Source: Methylobacter sp. (GTDB lineage Bacteria; Pseudomonadota; Gammaproteobacteria; Methylococcales; Methylomonadaceae). Taken from it: a DNA stretch of 64,000 nucleotides. Shown here in pieces: positions 32,543-39,964 of this stretch. The stretch spans positions 30,362 through 94,361 of the forward strand of contig JAPLRU010000038.1 of assembly GCA_026399025.1 (NCBI GenBank), given 5' to 3'. Position 1 is the stretch's first letter; each line of letters starts with the position of its first letter. The notes beneath the pieces are model-generated. The model was not told the origin of the DNA. It did no database searches and worked only from the letters and a program-made list of their open reading frames with translations. The translations under genes were made by a program, and so were the position numbers.

Positions 32543-34939
32543 ATGAAAAATACGCCACTGGATCCGTCGCAACTTTATAAGCCGTGTAATGTTGAGCGAT
32601 TAAAATTCAACTCCACCGACGAACTTGAAGACATCGATATTGCCGTCGGTCAGCAACGCGCTGTGGAAGCCGTCAAATTGGGCATGCGCATGCACAAAAA
32701 CGGTTACAACATTTTTGCCATGGCGCCTTCCGGCACCGGCAAACTGACCACCCTGCGGCAACTGACCGAACACGAAGCCGGCCGCCAAGATATTCCTTCG
32801 GACTGGTGTTATGTTAATAATTTCAGTCAACCGGCCAAACCGACAGCCATTAAACTGCTGCCCGGACAGGGTAAAGCGTTTAAACACGATATGGCGCAAT
32901 TGATTGACGAGCTGATTATCGCCATACCGGCGGCGTTCGACGGCGACGAATACCGGTCCAGAACCGGCGAGCTTGAAAGCGAATCGCGGCAACGGGAAAT
33001 CAACGAACTCAGCCGCTTACGCGAAGAAGCCGCCAATGTTCATATTATTCTTACCGAAACCGCAGCCGGTTACGCCTTCTCCCCGGCAGATGAAAACAAC
33101 GAAATCATCAGTCCAGAGCAGTTTAATAAGCTTGATAAAGACAAACAGCATGAAATCCAAAAAACCATTTTCGACTTGCAGGAACGCTTGGCAAAGCCGC
33201 TGAAAAACTTCCCTATCTGGCGCAAAGAAACCAAGCGCAAACTGCAAGCGCTTAACCGCGAAGTTGCCGAACAGGCGGTCAATCATTCGATCGACGACCT
33301 GATCGAAAAATACGCCAAGCAGGACGCTGTTCTGAGCTATCTGAATGAAGCTCAAAAAGACATCATCGAGCATGTGCTGGATTTTTTGCCGCGTAGCGAA
33401 AAAATCCAACCGTTTATGGACTTAGCGCAGGAAGCCAATCCGCTTAAACGCTATAGCGTGAACCTGATGGTGGATTTTAGCGCTAAGCGATCGGCTCCGG
33501 TTATTTACGAAGATCATCCGAATTACAGCAATCTGGTGGGCCGCATCGACCATCAAGCCTACATGGGTTCGATGGTCACCGATTTCACGATGATCAAACC
33601 CGGCGCCTTGCATAAAGCCAATGGCGGCTATCTTTTTATCGACGCCCGAAAACTGCTGTTTCAGCCTTATGCCTGGGATACCCTTAAAAGAACCTTGCAG
33701 GCCGGGGAAATTCGCATTGAATCGCTGGAACGGGCGCTTAGTTTAATCAGCGCCACCTCACTGGAACCCGAACCGATACCGCTTAATTTAAAATTAATCC
33801 TGCTCGGCGAACCGCTGATTTATTATTTACTCTGCGCCTATGACCCGGAATTTCACGACTTGTTCAAAATCGCCGCCGATTTTGACGAATCGCTTGCCAG
33901 AGCCGATAACGATCATAATTACGCCCGATTATTGGGGACTATCGCGCGCCGCGAAAAGTTGCGCCCCTTGAGCCAAAACGCCGTCGCCCGCGTTATCGAA
34001 CACAGCGCCAGAATGGCCGGCGATGCGGAAAAGCTGCTCACCCATTTGCGTAGTCTCACAGACTTGTTAGCGGAGTCGGATTATTGGGCCGACAATAACG
34101 GTCATGAGCAGATTACCAACAGCGACGTGCAACAAGCCATTGACCATAAAATCCACCGCCTGGATAAACTCCGGGAAAAACTGTATGAGCATATCGACCG
34201 AGGCACGGTATTAATCGACCTTGAAGGTAAAGTCATCGGTCAACTCAACGGTCTTTCAGTCCTGCAATTAGGTGAATTCAGCTTTGGCCAACCGTCCCGA
34301 ATCACCGCCACCACCCGGCTCGGTAGCGGAAAAATGCTCGATATCGAACGTGAAAGCAAACTAGGCGGAGCCATTCATTCAAAAGGCGTGTTGATCTTGT
34401 CGAGTTTTATCGGCTCCCGCTATTGCCGAAAATCGGAATTCTCAGTAGCGGCCAGTTTGGTCTTCGAGCAATCCTACGGCCATATTGAAGGCGACAGCGC
34501 CTCGCTGGCGGAACTTTGCACGCTGTTATCGTCGCTGGCCCAGATTCCGTTACGCCAGGATCTGGCCGTAACCGGTTCGGTCAACCAACTGGGCAAGGTT
34601 CAACCGATTGGTGGAGTGAATGAAAAAATCGAAGGTTTTTTCGATGTTTGCGCTAAAAAAGGTTTAACCGGCACACAGGGCGTCATTATCCCTGCCACTA
34701 ATATTAAACACCTGATGTTGCGCTGGGATGTCGTACATGCCGCTCAATCCGGCCAATTCAATATCTATGCGGTCAGCACTGTCGATGAAGCCCTTGAATT
34801 ACTGAGCGGAATGGAGGCCGGCGTTGTTAACGAGCAAGGCGTTTATCAAGCGGAATCGTTTAACGGCCAAGTCGAAGCCCAACTGTTGCAATTTAGTACG
34901 ATAAGAAAAGATCTTCACGATAAATCCCAAAGTGAGTGA
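32543..34939 (+). CDS. LonB-type (YcbZ-like) AAA+ protease
   Basis: A 798-residue Lon-family protease of the divergent type seen in E. coli YcbZ. The AAA+ module has the Walker A APSGTGKLTT near residue 65 and a Walker B-like GGYLFIDARKLL. A coiled-coil insertion lies around residues 120-270. The C-terminal S16 domain has the catalytic Ser in EGDSASLAELC and the Lys in GGVNEKIEGFF, so it should be active. The ATG at 32543 follows AGGG; upstream ATGs at 32480 and 32528 are less well supported. It is transcribed away from the cold-shock and hibernation genes and fits a stress proteolysis role. Substrates are unknown. Confidence 0.93.
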   Translation: MKNTPLDPSQLYKPCNVERLKFNSTDELEDIDIAVGQQRAVEAVKLGMRMHKNGYNIFAMAPSGTGKLTTLRQLTEHEAGRQDIPSDWCYVNNFSQPAKPTAIKLLPGQGKAFKHDMAQLIDELIIAIPAAFDGDEYRSRTGELESESRQREINELSRLREEAANVHIILTETAAGYAFSPADENNEIISPEQFNKLDKDKQHEIQKTIFDLQERLAKPLKNFPIWRKETKRKLQALNREVAEQAVNHSIDDLIEKYAKQDAVLSYLNEAQKDIIEHVLDFLPRSEKIQPFMDLAQEANPLKRYSVNLMVDFSAKRSAPVIYEDHPNYSNLVGRIDHQAYMGSMVTDFTMIKPGALHKANGGYLFIDARKLLFQPYAWDTLKRTLQAGEIRIESLERALSLISATSLEPEPIPLNLKLILLGEPLIYYLLCAYDPEFHDLFKIAADFDESLARADNDHNYARLLGTIARREKLRPLSQNAVARVIEHSARMAGDAEKLLTHLRSLTDLLAESDYWADNNGHEQITNSDVQQAIDHKIHRLDKLREKLYEHIDRGTVLIDLEGKVIGQLNGLSVLQLGEFSFGQPSRITATTRLGSGKMLDIERESKLGGAIHSKGVLILSSFIGSRYCRKSEFSVAASLVFEQSYGHIEGDSASLAELCTLLSSLAQIPLRQDLAVTGSVNQLGKVQPIGGVNEKIEGFFDVCAKKGLTGTQGVIIPATNIKHLMLRWDVVHAAQSGQFNIYAVSTVDEALELLSGMEAGVVNEQGVYQAESFNGQVEAQLLQFSTIRKDLHDKSQSE

Positions 34940-35008
34940 TGGGCTTAATCGGTCTTCGGTAGGTGGCTTGATGTTGGACCTCATGGATAAAACTACATAG
35001 TACATAGT

Positions 35009-35127
35009 TCCCACGCTCCGGCGTGGGAATTCATCCGGCAACGCTCCGGCGTGGGAATTCATCCGGCAACGCTCCAGCGTTGCGTGACGCTGAAGCGTCA
35101 CTGGCGGCATTCCCACACCGGAGGCGC
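35009..35127. repeat. Multi-hairpin repeat, family S copy 1
   Basis: TTCCCACGCTCCGGCGTGGGAA, then ATTCATCCGGC, a second tandem CGCTCCGGCGTGGGAATTC, then AACGCTCCAGCGTT, GACGCTGAAGCGTC and ATTCCCACACCGGAG. Several perfect short hairpins in a row. The second copy at 63783-63873 has the same order without the tandem duplication. The S ends match the outer ends of family M. Confidence 0.85.
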
Positions 35128-35232
35128 TCATCGTTAGACACAATGCTGCTCAAGAGCCGTCACGCCTTATAATGAATACAGCTTATGCATAGGCCATGAA
35201 TGGCCAGTATACCGAGGAGTTACAAAGCGGTC

Positions 35233-35270
35233 TAACGCCCTCTCCTGCTGGAGAGGGTTGGGGTGAGGAG
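35233..35270. repeat. Short hairpin repeat, CTCTCC/GGAGAG type, copy 1
   Basis: CCCTCTCCTGCTGGAGAGGG followed by TTGGGGTGAGGAGAAT. The reverse complement occurs at 38821-38858 inside another repeat. A common type of short interspersed palindrome. Confidence 0.8.
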
Positions 35271-35351
35271 AATAAAATCAACTGCTTACACTTTACTTAC
35301 CGGCACTGACGCCAGAGAGTATGTGAAGGTAGGGACAGATTCGCGGAGAAT

Positions 35352-36740
35352 CTATTCCCGCCGCCAGCTGGTGGTGCCGTCGGGCGAATCTTCCAGAATC
35401 ACGCCCTGCTCTTTTAAGTCGTTACGGATTTTATCGGCCAAAGCCCAATCCTTGGCTTTTTTCGCATCCAGCCGCGCCTGGATTTGCTGTTCAACGTGCT
35501 CTTCACCAAGTACATCAGCTTCGCCACTCCCTTTAAGAAAAGCATCCGGTTCGCCCTGCAAAATCCCCAGCAAGCCGCTTAAATCTTTCAGCGTAGCGGC
35601 CAACGCACCGGCTTTCTGCTGATCGATTTCTTTGGCTTTATTCAAATCCCTAGCCAAATCGAATAACACCGACAACGCAACCGGCGTATTAAAATCATCG
35701 TCCATCGCCTGCTCGAAACGGGTTTTATAAGCTTCGTCAGGCGCCGCATCAGTCCCGGTTTGAACTCCGCGCAAAGCCGTATAAAGCCGCGTCAAAGCCG
35801 CTTTAGCATCGTTAAGTTGCTCATCGGAATAATTCAGCGGACTGCGATAATGACTGGACAAAATGAAAAAACGAATAATCTCCGGCTGATACTGATTCAA
35901 CACCTCGCGCACGGTAAAAAAATTACCCAACGACTTCGACATTTTTTCATCGTCAACGCGGACAAAACCGTTATGCATCCATAAATTAACAAAGGTCTCC
36001 CCGGTCGCGCCTTCGGACTGGGCAATCTCGTTTTCATGATGCGGAAACTGCAAATCCATGCCGCCGCCGTGAATATCGAAATGATTGCCCAAACAGCAAG
36101 TCGACATCGCCGAACATTCGATATGCCAACCGGGACGGCCATTGCCCCAAGGCGATTCCCAGAAAGGCTCATTCGCTTTAGCCATCTTCCACAATACAAA
36201 ATCCATCGGATTGCGCTTGGCCAAATCGACATCGACCCGCTCGCCGGCCTGTAAATCGTCCAGATTCTTGCCCGATAAGCGGCCGTAATCCTTAAACTTA
36301 GTCACCGCATAAAACACATCGCCATTGGTGCCGACATAAGCCAGCTCTTTGTCCACCAAAGTCTTAATCATCGCAATAATAGCGTCGATAGACTGCGTCG
36401 CCCTCGGCTCAAGGTCGGGCGGCAACACCGCCAGCGCCCGCTCGTCTTCGTGCATCGCGTCGATAAAGCGCTCGGTCAGCTTGCCGTAGTCTTCGCCGTT
36501 TTCAATGGCGCGCAGAATGATTTTGTCGTCAATATCGGTAATATTGCGCACATAAGTCAGCTGATAACCCTGATAACGAAAATACCGCGCCACCGTATCG
36601 AACACCACCATGACCCGCGCATGGCCGATATGGCAATAATCGTAAACCGTCATGCCGCAGACATACATGCCGACTTTGCCCGCTACGCGCGGCTGGAACG
36701 GTTCTTTTTTTCGGGTTAGCGTGTTATATATTTTCAACAT
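35352..36740 (-). CDS. cysS: Cysteinyl-tRNA synthetase
   Basis: Class I aminoacyl-tRNA synthetase charging tRNA-Cys, 462 residues. The signature HIGH is in [11 protein letters not shown] and KMSKS in [11 protein letters not shown]. Zinc-binding residues are visible at [17 protein letters not shown] and [12 protein letters not shown]. The C-terminal anticodon-binding part ends with [24 protein letters not shown], as expected for a full-length enzyme. It is divergent from the cyclophilin gene; in many gammaproteobacteria cysS and a ppi gene are neighbours in this same divergent order. Confidence 0.98.
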   Translation of the reverse strand: MLKIYNTLTRKKEPFQPRVAGKVGMYVCGMTVYDYCHIGHARVMVVFDTVARYFRYQGYQLTYVRNITDIDDKIILRAIENGEDYGKLTERFIDAMHEDERALAVLPPDLEPRATQSIDAIIAMIKTLVDKELAYVGTNGDVFYAVTKFKDYGRLSGKNLDDLQAGERVDVDLAKRNPMDFVLWKMAKANEPFWESPWGNGRPGWHIECSAMSTCCLGNHFDIHGGGMDLQFPHHENEIAQSEGATGETFVNLWMHNGFVRVDDEKMSKSLGNFFTVREVLNQYQPEIIRFFILSSHYRSPLNYSDEQLNDAKAALTRLYTALRGVQTGTDAAPDEAYKTRFEQAMDDDFNTPVALSVLFDLARDLNKAKEIDQQKAGALAATLKDLSGLLGILQGEPDAFLKGSGEADVLGEEHVEQQIQARLDAKKAKDWALADKIRNDLKEQGVILEDSPDGTTSWRRE

Positions 36741-36780
36741 GTCATTTAATGTCAGTCAGTCGGGCAATATTTTCGATTGC

Positions 36781-37031
36781 CGGTTAAGGTCGAGTCAGGT
36801 TAAACAAAGCCGCACAATCTACCAAGCGGATGCCCCTCTTTCAAGACAAAAAACAGTTAAAACTTGTTCATTGCATCGTTCCAACCCGAAAACCGGACGT
36901 ACTTTAATTTTCTCCATACTGCTACTTTTAACCGCAATCTACTAATTTACAAAGTAAAACTTTATGTCCGACAGCCCATCGAAAATTAAATTAACAACCT
37001 CTCCGGGTAAAATCTTTACTCGGCTGAATTC
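36781..37031 (+). pseudogene. Decayed tandem copy of the promoter and 5' end of the cyclophilin gene
   Basis: This segment aligns along its length to 37056-37301, the upstream region and first codons of the cyclophilin gene. Shared blocks include CGGTTAAG..CGAGTCA.GTTAAACAAA, CTCTTTCAAGACAAAAA, ATTTTCTCCAT, CTTTTAACC, CTTATGTCCGA/CTTTATGTCCGA and AAATTAAC.AC.TCT. The signal-peptide ATG is lost here, but the inner ATG (36964) is kept and opens 32 codons that begin MSDSPSKIKLTTSPGKI against MSDTSKVKLTTSLGEI in the intact gene, then stop at 37060. A remnant of tandem duplication. Confidence 0.88.
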
Positions 37032-37167
37032 GTTAGTGCACCCGTTACCCGGCCCCGGTTAAGCCGAGTCAAGTTAAACAAATCTAGGCCATCCCCCGAG
37101 CCCGTGCTTCTCTTTCAAGACAAAAACCCTTAAAATTTGCGCTTTGCATCGCTCTCTAAGGAAAACC

Positions 37168-37746
37168 ATGCGTATTTTCATTTTCTCCATGATGCTGCTT
37201 TTAACCACAACATTCTCATTTGCAACGGAAAAACTTATGTCCGATACCTCGAAAGTTAAATTAACCACGTCTTTAGGCGAAATTATTATCCAGCTGAATA
37301 CTGAAAAAGCGCCGATTTCATCGGCCAATTTTCTGACTTACGTTAATGAAGGCTTTTACAGCAACACTATTTTCCATCGCATCATTCCCGGCTTTATGGC
37401 GCAAGGCGGCGGTTTCGATACCGAGTTCAAGCAAAAACCGGTTCATGACCCGATCAAGAACGAAGCCGACAACGGCTTGCAGAACAAACGCGGCACTTTA
37501 GCCATGGCGCGCACTAACGTTCCCGATTCGGCAACCGCGCAGTTTTTTATCAACTATAAAGACAATGCCTTCCTGAACTATACCAGCCCAACCGCCAGCG
37601 GCTGGGGCTATGCGGTATTCGGCGAAGTCATTGAAGGCATGGATGTGGTCGATGCGATGGCTAAAGAAGCCACCGGCAACCGCGACGGACATCAAGACGT
37701 GCCTAAAACCAACATCGTCATCGAAAAAGCTGAAGTTATAAAATAG
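37168..37746 (+). CDS. Peptidyl-prolyl cis-trans isomerase, cyclophilin type
   Basis: Catalyses proline isomerisation during folding. The ATG at 37168 with AAGGA upstream gives 192 residues with a signal peptide (MRIFIFSMMLLLTTTFSFA, cut near residue 19-20), so it is periplasmic like PpiA. The cyclophilin domain has FLTYVNEGFYSNTIFHRIIP, GFMAQGGGF, RGTLAMART, SATAQFFIN and WGYAVFGEVIEGMDVVD; catalytic Arg (FHR), Phe and Gln are in place. A second ATG at 37237 begins exactly the cytosolic PpiB-type start and is also conserved in the decayed upstream copy, so a cytosolic form from an internal start is possible. Divergent from cysS, upstream of lpxH. Confidence 0.95.
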   Translation: MRIFIFSMMLLLTTTFSFATEKLMSDTSKVKLTTSLGEIIIQLNTEKAPISSANFLTYVNEGFYSNTIFHRIIPGFMAQGGGFDTEFKQKPVHDPIKNEADNGLQNKRGTLAMARTNVPDSATAQFFINYKDNAFLNYTSPTASGWGYAVFGEVIEGMDVVDAMAKEATGNRDGHQDVPKTNIVIEKAEVIK

Positions 37747-37757
37747 ACGAAAGACAC

Positions 37758-37802
37758 AAGGCTAAAGGCCAAGGGGTCAAAAGCTTCCCTGCCTTTAGCC
37801 TT
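37758..37802 (+). terminator. Hairpin between the cyclophilin gene and lpxH
   Basis: AAGGCTAAAGGC (37758-37769) pairs with GCCTTTAGCCTT (37791-37802), and the right arm continues in a short tandem of GCCTTTA units to 37813. No clean T run follows, so termination is uncertain. Confidence 0.35.
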
Positions 37803-37839
37803 TAGCCTTTAGCCATCCTCTCACCGTGTAAACCCGCCT

Positions 37840-38565
37840 TTGAATCAAGACATCCTGTTTATCTCAGACCTGCATATTTCCCTGGAAAAGCCCGAAATCA
37901 CCCGCCGATTTCTTTCATTTCTTGGCGATAAAGCGCCTAAAGCCGCTGCGGTTTATATCTTGGGCGATCTTTTCGACGCCTGGATCGGCGATGACGACCC
38001 GACTCCGCCCAACAACGCTATCCGAAAACAGCTTAAACAGCTGACCGATTCAGGTACGCCGGTTTATTTACAGCAAGGCAACCGGGATTTTCTGCTGGGT
38101 AAGCAATTTGCCGAAGCCACCGGCGTTACTCTGATCGACGAATACGCGGTCATCGATGTGCACGGCACGCCGACGCTGCTGACCCACGGCGATTTACTCT
38201 GCACCGACGACCTGCCCTATCAGGCCTTTCGCGCCAAATCGCACGCTCCTGAATGGCAGCAAGCGGTCCTGTCCAAACCCTTGTTTTTACGCTTGCTGGC
38301 TGCACGTTGGTATCGCCTTCGCAGTTTTTTCCACAAGCGTAAAAAATCCCAAGACATTATGGATGTCAATCAGGACACGGTTATTAACATCATGCGTGAA
38401 CGGCAGTGCCTGCGCTTGATTCATGGGCATACCCACCGCCCCGCCGTCCATGATTTCACCATAGACGGCCAAACGGCCCAGCGTTTTGTGTTGGCCGCCT
38501 GGAGCAGGAATGCCGCCGAAGTATTATGCTGGAATGAAAGCGGCTATCGAATTGAAATGCTTTAG
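37840..38565 (+). CDS. lpxH: UDP-2,3-diacylglucosamine diphosphatase
   Basis: Calcineurin-type phosphohydrolase removing UMP from UDP-2,3-diacylglucosamine in lipid A synthesis, at the inner face of the membrane. Metal ligands are visible in FISDLHIS, ILGDLFDAWIGDD, QQGNRDFLLG, LTHGDLLCTDD and the HGHTHRPAVHDF end motif. Length 241 is normal. The only start compatible with the conserved N-terminus is TTG at 37840; there is no good ribosome-binding site, and expression may depend on reading through from the cyclophilin gene, about 90 bases upstream. Confidence 0.94.
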   Translation: MNQDILFISDLHISLEKPEITRRFLSFLGDKAPKAAAVYILGDLFDAWIGDDDPTPPNNAIRKQLKQLTDSGTPVYLQQGNRDFLLGKQFAEATGVTLIDEYAVIDVHGTPTLLTHGDLLCTDDLPYQAFRAKSHAPEWQQAVLSKPLFLRLLAARWYRLRSFFHKRKKSQDIMDVNQDTVINIMRERQCLRLIHGHTHRPAVHDFTIDGQTAQRFVLAAWSRNAAEVLCWNESGYRIEML

Positions 38566-38657
38566 GAGCAGGCGTGGGAACGCTCGGACTCTATTTTTGA
38601 GTTATTGACTGAATTTGAAAGCGCTGTAAATCCCTCATGCCTTCGCATTCCATAGAA

Positions 38658-38787
38658 AGGAGCATGAAATAACTTAGGCAAGTTACCAATAGTCGGAGTG
38701 CAGGCTCCGCCTGCATACGCAAGCACCAACAGTAGGCGTTTTAAGCGAAGCTTGCACTCCTGCCGTACACAGTTTCATGCTCGTTCC
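38658..38787. repeat. Nested palindromic repeat, family X copy 1
   Basis: Outer ends GGAGCATGAAATAA and GTTTCATGCTCGTTCC are inverted. Inside lies a B module, CGGAGTGCAGGCTCCGCCTGCATACGCAAG to GCGAAGCTTGCACTCC. The same outer-plus-inner design is found at 54872-54982 in reverse orientation. Confidence 0.8.
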
Positions 38788-38790
38788 TTA

Positions 38791-38887
38791 GGAACGTGTA
38801 TGAAATAACTTGAGCATTTGATTCTCCTCACCCCAACCCTCTCCAGCAGGAGAGGGAGCTAGTTGCTGAGTTATTTCATGCGCGTTC
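38791..38887. repeat. Palindromic repeat, family X copy 2, with a different insert
   Basis: Outer ends GGAACGTGTATGAAATAACTT and GAGTTATTTCATGCGCGTTCC pair. The middle holds the CTCTCC/GGAGAG hairpin seen at 35233-35270 (inverted) instead of the B module. It immediately follows the previous copy; together with it this fills the 410 bases between lpxH and the TlpA gene. Confidence 0.8.
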
Positions 38888-38974
38888 CTTAGCTTATCGG
38901 ACGGTGAAACTACGGCTTCCCGTTTATCAACAGCAAAAAACACCTATTCCCAGACACTCATACCCTTAAATTTA

Positions 38975-39463
38975 ATGAAAACACCCTACCGCTATTTTAG
39001 TTTATTACTGTTGCCGCTCATTTTAATAAGCTGTAGCAAAACCATCGCGTCGGCGCCGGACGTGACGTTCACCACGCTGACCGGCCAAAAAATCGCGCTA
39101 AAAGAATTGCGCGGCAAGCCGGTTATCGTCACTTTCTGGGCGACAGACTGCCCTTCTTGCATCAAAGAAATTCCCGACTTAATCGATTTATATACCCGCT
39201 ACCATGCCTCGGGTCTTGAGATGATTGCCGTGGCGATGTATTACGATCCGCCGAACCATGTGCTCGATATGACTAAAGCCCAGCAACTGCCCTACCCTGT
39301 AGCGCTGGATTTAAGTTCGGAATTGGCTCAGGCTTTCGGCGGCATTATGTTTACGCCCAGCACTTTTTTGATTGCCCCGGATGGTTCGGTGCTTAAAAAA
39401 GAAATCGGACTTTTTGATCCGGCAACAATGAAAACAAATATTGAATCACTACTAAAAGGCTAG
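38975..39463 (+). CDS. TlpA-like thiol-disulphide lipoprotein
   Basis: A 162-residue exported lipoprotein. The signal peptide ends in the lipobox LISC, with the lipidated Cys at residue 20. A thioredoxin fold follows: GKPVIVTFWATDCPSCIKEI with the CPSC active site, and FTPSTFLIAPDGSV with the cis-Pro. Members reduce or shuffle disulphides in the periplasm, often for cytochrome c maturation. The partner is unknown. The gene ends 3 bases before hemJ and the two are probably cotranscribed, which would fit haem-related work, but that is inference. Confidence 0.9.
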   Translation: MKTPYRYFSLLLLPLILISCSKTIASAPDVTFTTLTGQKIALKELRGKPVIVTFWATDCPSCIKEIPDLIDLYTRYHASGLEMIAVAMYYDPPNHVLDMTKAQQLPYPVALDLSSELAQAFGGIMFTPSTFLIAPDGSVLKKEIGLFDPATMKTNIESLLKG

Positions 39464-39466
39464 TCC

Positions 39467-39892
39467 ATGCTCTGGTTAAAAGCGTTACACCTGATTTTTA
39501 TGGTCACTTGGTTTGCAGGTTTATTTTACTTGCCGCGTCTGTATGTTTATCACGCGATGAGCACTGATGAAATCAGCAACGAGCGCTTCAAGGTGATGGA
39601 GCGCAAACTGTTTTTCGGCATTATGACGCCGGGTATGATAGCCACCTTGCTGTTCGGCTTTTGGATGTTGGGCGCTTACGATTGGGAGCTTTATGGGCGC
39701 GCCGCTTGGCTACATGCAAAACTGGCGTTACTGGCGTTGGCGCTGGTTTACCATTATTTTTGTTATCTGTGGCTGCTTGATTTTAAACATGAGCGCAACC
39801 GCCGTAGCCATGTTTTTTATCGCTGGATGAATGAAGTGCCGGTTTTATTTTTGGTCGGTATCGTCATTCTGGCGGTTGTTAAGCCTTTTTGA
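39467..39892 (+). CDS. hemJ: Protoporphyrinogen IX oxidase HemJ
   Basis: Membrane enzyme that oxidises protoporphyrinogen IX to protoporphyrin IX in haem synthesis. The 141-residue protein has four membrane segments and the family's conserved pieces: LWLKALHLIFMVTWFAGLFYLPRLYVYHA with His8 (given as LWLKALHLIFMVTW and FAGLFYLPRLYVYHA), RFKVMERKLFFGIMTPG, and AAWLHAKLALLALALVYHY with the conserved Lys. It is the usual length. Start ATG at 39467 lies right after the TlpA stop. Confidence 0.94.
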   Translation: MLWLKALHLIFMVTWFAGLFYLPRLYVYHAMSTDEISNERFKVMERKLFFGIMTPGMIATLLFGFWMLGAYDWELYGRAAWLHAKLALLALALVYHYFCYLWLLDFKHERNRRSHVFYRWMNEVPVLFLVGIVILAVVKPF

Positions 39893-39964
39893 TAAGAAGC
39901 ACTAAGGCAATGCGCACTTCGTGTCTTCGTGGTGAATAAAAAAGGTTAAACGACTTTTGAACGA

